This document shows, in pieces, positions 60,539-64,000 of a stretch of 64,000 nucleotides of DNA. The notes beneath the pieces were generated by a model. The model ran no database searches. It saw only the letters and a list, made by a program, of their open reading frames with translations, and had not been told where the DNA came from. How positions within the stretch are numbered: the first letter of the stretch is position 1; the number at the start of each line of letters is the position of its first letter. The position numbers and the translations under genes were made by a program. This DNA comes from Paratinospora sagittata (Eukaryota > Streptophyta > Magnoliopsida > Ranunculales > Menispermaceae): assembly GCA_035771175.1 (NCBI GenBank), contig CM069603.1, forward strand, positions 17,274,286 through 17,338,285, given 5' to 3'.

Positions 60539-63423
60539 TGTGACGCCCCGAAAATTATTTCATGTAGCCCATAACCCAATTGCACTTTGCCCAAACTCTA
60601 TGCGTTGCCTTGCTATGTTTGGTGTTTGTTTGATGGTTGTTTAATGCTTGTATAGTTGATGCTTGATAATGTATATAAATATGTGTATCATAAATTGTAT
60701 ATGGGTCATGTTAAATTAAATTATAATGCATATGTTATTATTTATGCATGGGCCCATTAAACCATGAATTGATATGAGTTAGGATTGATTGAATAAAAGG
60801 ATAAATGAGAATGAAAATTTGGGGTATTAAATGGATTGGACATTTAAAATACATGGAAGGATGAGATTGGTTAAAGCACATGTGGTTGGTATGGGTAGTA
60901 TGAGACCAACACATGTGAAGGTTGGTGCATGAAAGTGGACAAGTGTCCATGCCCACTTCTCTTCTTCAAAGAAGTGCTAGAATGAGTGGAGGGAATCAAG
61001 GAGAGAATCAAGGAGGGAATCAAGAAGAGAATCAAGGAGGGAATCAAGGAAGTGCTAGAAAGAGGTGAGTGGAGAGAAAGGAAAAAAAAGAAGAAAAGAA
61101 AAGAAGAGAAAGGAAAGAAGAAGAGAAAAGAGGGAGTTGCAGGAGGAAGATCTCTGCGACGTTTTCATCAAAGATCTGGAGCTTTTCGATATATGGTCAG
61201 ATTGAGCTCAAAATTTGTCAGCAAGTTCATAGCTTATGGTTATTCATTCTGCTCGGTGGAGATCTTGATCAGAGGTTTCGTCTAAGAGATCTAACCTCTC
61301 AAACAAAGCTGGTCGGAAAGTCTGAATTTCTCGCGCCGTTTCGCTCAAACTTCTAGATCTCCTTCATCTACCGTTGATGGATATAACATTTGGGTATGTA
61401 GTGTACAACTGATATTTCGGCATTCTAAACGGTGGAGATCTTTATTAGAGGTTTCGTTTGAGAGATCTAACCTCTCAAACAAAGCTGGTCGGAAAGTCTG
61501 GATTTCTCGTTCCGTTTCGCTCAAACTTGTAGATATCCTCAATCTACCGTTGGATGGATATCAAATTTGGATATGTAGTTTATAACTGATAGTTTTGTGT
61601 GATATAGTCATCTGAGTTTGAGTATTTGCAGCAGGAAAGGCGAAATTGTCTGATTAGAGACTTGTTCATCAAAGATACTTATCTTTTCGGTCCACCGTTG
61701 GATTGGGCTGATATTTGGACAGAAGGTTTTTTTCTTCACATACTTCAATCAGTACGGTTGATTTTGTGATTACATATTTCTGTTGGTAGATTGATACATC
61801 TGAACCGAATATTAAATGAAGAATTTGTAGGGTTGCTTGTATTATACCTAAATTTAGAATATGAACTTAGACCTTTCCAAATAGCTTGCATGTCAACTAT
61901 GTTGACCTAGTTGCCATTGTTGATGAACCCATGATGCAAAATCAGTGATATACATGGCTGAACATGGTGACCTAATGTAAATCGGCAATATGGCCTAAGT
62001 ATGAAAATTTTCATATTTTAGGGCTTTTGATGCTTTTGGCCTAGAATCATTGAACTGATGCAACTTATGTTTAATTAAGCATGATTAGGGTTGATTATGC
62101 TACTGATTTGGTGGTTGTGACCATATCATGGGTTAGGCCTACTTGTGATCAAGTGACCCAATTTGGGCATGTGTTATGCCTAAGGAATTGAAAATCAGTA
62201 TTTTTTATTAATAGAATGGTTTATGAATGAGAACTATGCATTAGAGGCCTAAGTCATGTGATTTGAGTTGAATGATGGGATTAGATGGGATTTAGGCCTA
62301 TTGTCTATATGTGGGTTGATTTAGGGTTGATGTATAATGTCTATATGATTGAGCATAGAAATTGATGTATGGTAGGATATTGATGTATGTTTCAGGATCT
62401 TGATTGGGTTGATTCGGTTTGGTGGTCGTGTGTGGTTAAATACTCTCGCGAGGCTTGGTTGTGAGTAGACTTCATTTATGATTATATCTTTTATGTCATC
62501 ATATCACTTATATATATTGTATGTTGAAAGCATGAATGTGTTCTAATGTTTTGAATGATGCATTGATTTGAGAAAACCTTATGACTTTGGTTGGGCCCAT
62601 CTATCTGGCTAATAGGGGGACTTAACATTGTCATAAGAGGGTTTTAGGAAAGGAAATGATTGGGGTCAACGGTACGGTGAAATAGACGTGCACTAGTAAC
62701 CCAATGCATGTGGAATGTGGATCCAAATTGATAAGTTTTTACTTGCATCGAACTTATTATAAATGCTTGATATCTATATGTTATGAGCTTTTAATCATGC
62801 TACACATTGACATGCATACATGATATTTATTGATGAGTGTTGATAGCATATTTGAATTCTATTCACTGGGCACCGTTGGCTCATCTTCATTTTCCTCTTT
62901 CAGGTCCTTCTGTCCCGAATAAGGGCAAAGGAGTAGTTATATCTTGAGGGCCTTGCCTGCGAGAGAATCCAAGGCCTCGATGTGAGTTGAGAGGCATTTT
63001 GATTGAACTATGTTTTAAATTATGAAGTATTATATTTTGGATTATGTAATTATAACACTTACCACATTGTAGTATGGGTGAGTTGGGACTTGTTAGATAG
63101 ACCATGTGGGCATATGACGGTTTTTATTTGTACCCACAATTTTGGACTTTATGTGTATGTCAATTTTAATGGACTGTAGGGATTATGATTTTATTTGTGG
63201 TTCATTTTTATGGATTATCTCTTGTCTTTGATGATTAATACGGTGGGTAGTTTTGTTTAGTACCTTTTGATATTATGTCGTTGTTTGAGATAAGGCTCGT
63301 AGGGTTTCAACCACCTCACGGGAGTTGAGGAGTGGTCGGAGATGCCTACGCCGGGCGTCCCGCCCCGGCATTCCGCACGCCATTCCCTGCGGGGTTGGTG
63401 GTCCGGGGCGCGGGGTCGCCACA
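60539..63423 (+). mobile_element. 3' LTR of family J element
   Basis: 2885 bp, TGTGACGCCCCG to GGGTCGCCACA. Donor-like GAGGTGAGT (GT at 61065) and acceptor-like CCTCTTTCAG ending at 62903. Confidence 0.95.
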
Positions 63424-63453
63424 TGATGACACATATATATTTGAATTAATGTG

Positions 63454-63504
63454 ATATATATATATATATATATATTTGTGTGTGTGTGTGTGTGTGTGTG
63501 TGTT
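63454..63504. repeat. TA then TG dinucleotide microsatellite
   Basis: About 11 TA units followed by about 13 TG units in the tail segment of LTR K. Confidence 0.9.
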
Positions 63505-63683
63505 TGATGATATGGTTTATCAGGTTATGTGAGATTTGTCAGATGTCCAGTTTACAGGGGAGACTCTGTCGGAGTCTCGGTTGATGCTTAATAGGAATCT
63601 AATTGTCCTATGGGTGATAGGATGGTTAGATTTCTGTGCCGGTCAGGATGCCCTAGGGTTTGTGAAGGGGTCTTGAAATTGTA

Positions 63684-64000
63684 TGAATTATTGTTGATGT
63701 ACATGTGTGTGTTGATTTGGTGTGAATGATTTTGATTATAATGTTCTTTATCATTTGATGTGTGTATTATTCACCAAGAAATGACAAATTTTTTCTTGAA
63801 TTATTATAAATTATCAGTTTAATCAAAGTGAAAATCAAGAAAATAAAAAATCACAAGGTTTAAGTGTTTTGTGTTCTAAAAGAATGCGCTCCTCTAGAAA
63901 GGAACGCGCACCTCTGTAAGAACACCAAGAGGTGTTCTGCAGAGAACAAACAAATGCGTTCCTCTTAAGAGGAGAGTGCGTTCTTTAGACTGTTATCAGA
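63684..64000. other. Right flank with GGAACGCGCNCC-type words
   Basis: Sequence that surrounded LTR K before its insertion. It carries further imperfect palindrome words near 63884 (GAATGCGCTCCTC), 63901 (GGAACGCGCACC) and 63955 (AAATGCGTTCC). By analogy with 4940-5330 it could be part of another Sirevirus-type LTR, which continues beyond the window. Confidence 0.45.

Larger units (their letters stand above)
52614..63423 (+). mobile_element. Full-length family J chromovirus (Del/Tekay-like)
   Basis: 10810 bp, TSD TGATG at 52609-52613 and 63424-63428. LTRs 52614-55576 and 60539-63423, internal 4962 bp with gag, protease, RT, RNase H, integrase and a chromodomain-like tail. LTRs differ by many substitutions and several indels (the 5' LTR lacks about 18 bp near 52803 and has a duplicated segment at 54780-54850; the 3' LTR lacks about 45 bp near 61590), so it is clearly older than element C. 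Confidence 0.96.
47439..63678 (+). mobile_element. Solo LTR K with two nested insertions
   Basis: Starts TGTAACGACC and ends GGGGTCTTGAAA (a decayed CGTGACA-type end). TSD TTGTA lies at 47434-47438 and 63679-63683. Without the J solo LTR, the J element and their duplications the LTR is 2498 bp. Its pieces are 47439-47730, 50658-52613 and 63429-63678. It contains perfect GGAGCGCGCTCC palindromes, a strong donor-like GAGGTAAGT (GT at 50969) and an acceptor-like AATTTTTCAG ending at 52357. Confidence 0.85.

Overview
The window is a block of flowering-plant nuclear DNA made almost entirely of nested LTR retrotransposons. I find no host protein-coding gene, rRNA gene or CRISPR array. The evidence for a plant is the mix of Ty3/gypsy chromoviruses (Del/Tekay-like) and a Ty1/copia Sirevirus with an env-like ORF, the tRNA-iMet primer sites, AT-rich microsatellites and 5-bp target-site duplications (TSDs). 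The species cannot be told from the sequence. The density of nested and solo LTRs suggests a repeat-rich, perhaps pericentromeric, location.

Left third (1-22686). There is a solo LTR of family A (298-1650, TSD ACTAC), a reverse-strand LTR of family H (3178-4295) and a Sirevirus-type LTR (about 4332-5912). Next comes the 3' end of an element G: ORF remnant, polypurine tract (PPT) and LTR start at 7252. LTR G is split by later arrivals. A 0.93-kb inverted-repeat element entered it, and one arm of that was then hit by a full-length family A chromovirus (7557-18352). LTR G was also hit by a solo LTR E1 (19841-22380, TSD GGATA). Family A has an unusual layout: ORF1 - gag - pol with a chromodomain-like tail - extra 3' ORF. 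All of its genes are broken.

Middle (22687-44268). A reverse-strand Sirevirus runs from gag (about 44268) down to its 3' LTR (24102-25694). It is interrupted by a solo LTR of family J (39972-42664, TSD ATTTG) and by a composite insertion (28879-38273, TSD GTTTC). The composite holds a very young, coding-defective LTR element C (LTRs 29400-32050 and 35629-38273, five substitutions by eye) joined to a palindrome with 250-bp arms and a 1-bp spacer. Each palindrome arm starts with a tRNA-like RNA polymerase III promoter.

Right third (44269-64000). A solo LTR E2 (44560-47392, TSD TATTA) is followed by a 2.5-kb solo LTR K (47439-63678, TSD TTGTA). K is stretched to 16 kb by a reverse-strand solo LTR J (47731-50652, TSD GGGAA) and a full-length family J chromovirus (52614-63423, TSD TGATG). 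The J element has gag-pol in one frame, interrupted by three stop codons and one frameshift.

Cross-cutting patterns are an apparent intron-like module (5' splice site ... CTCAY branch-like motif - pyrimidines - AG) at the same relative place in eight LTR families; perfect GGARCGCGYTCC palindromes in unrelated LTRs; and a domain resembling the putative plant transposon protein family both in the gypsy ORF1 and in the Sirevirus env-like ORF.
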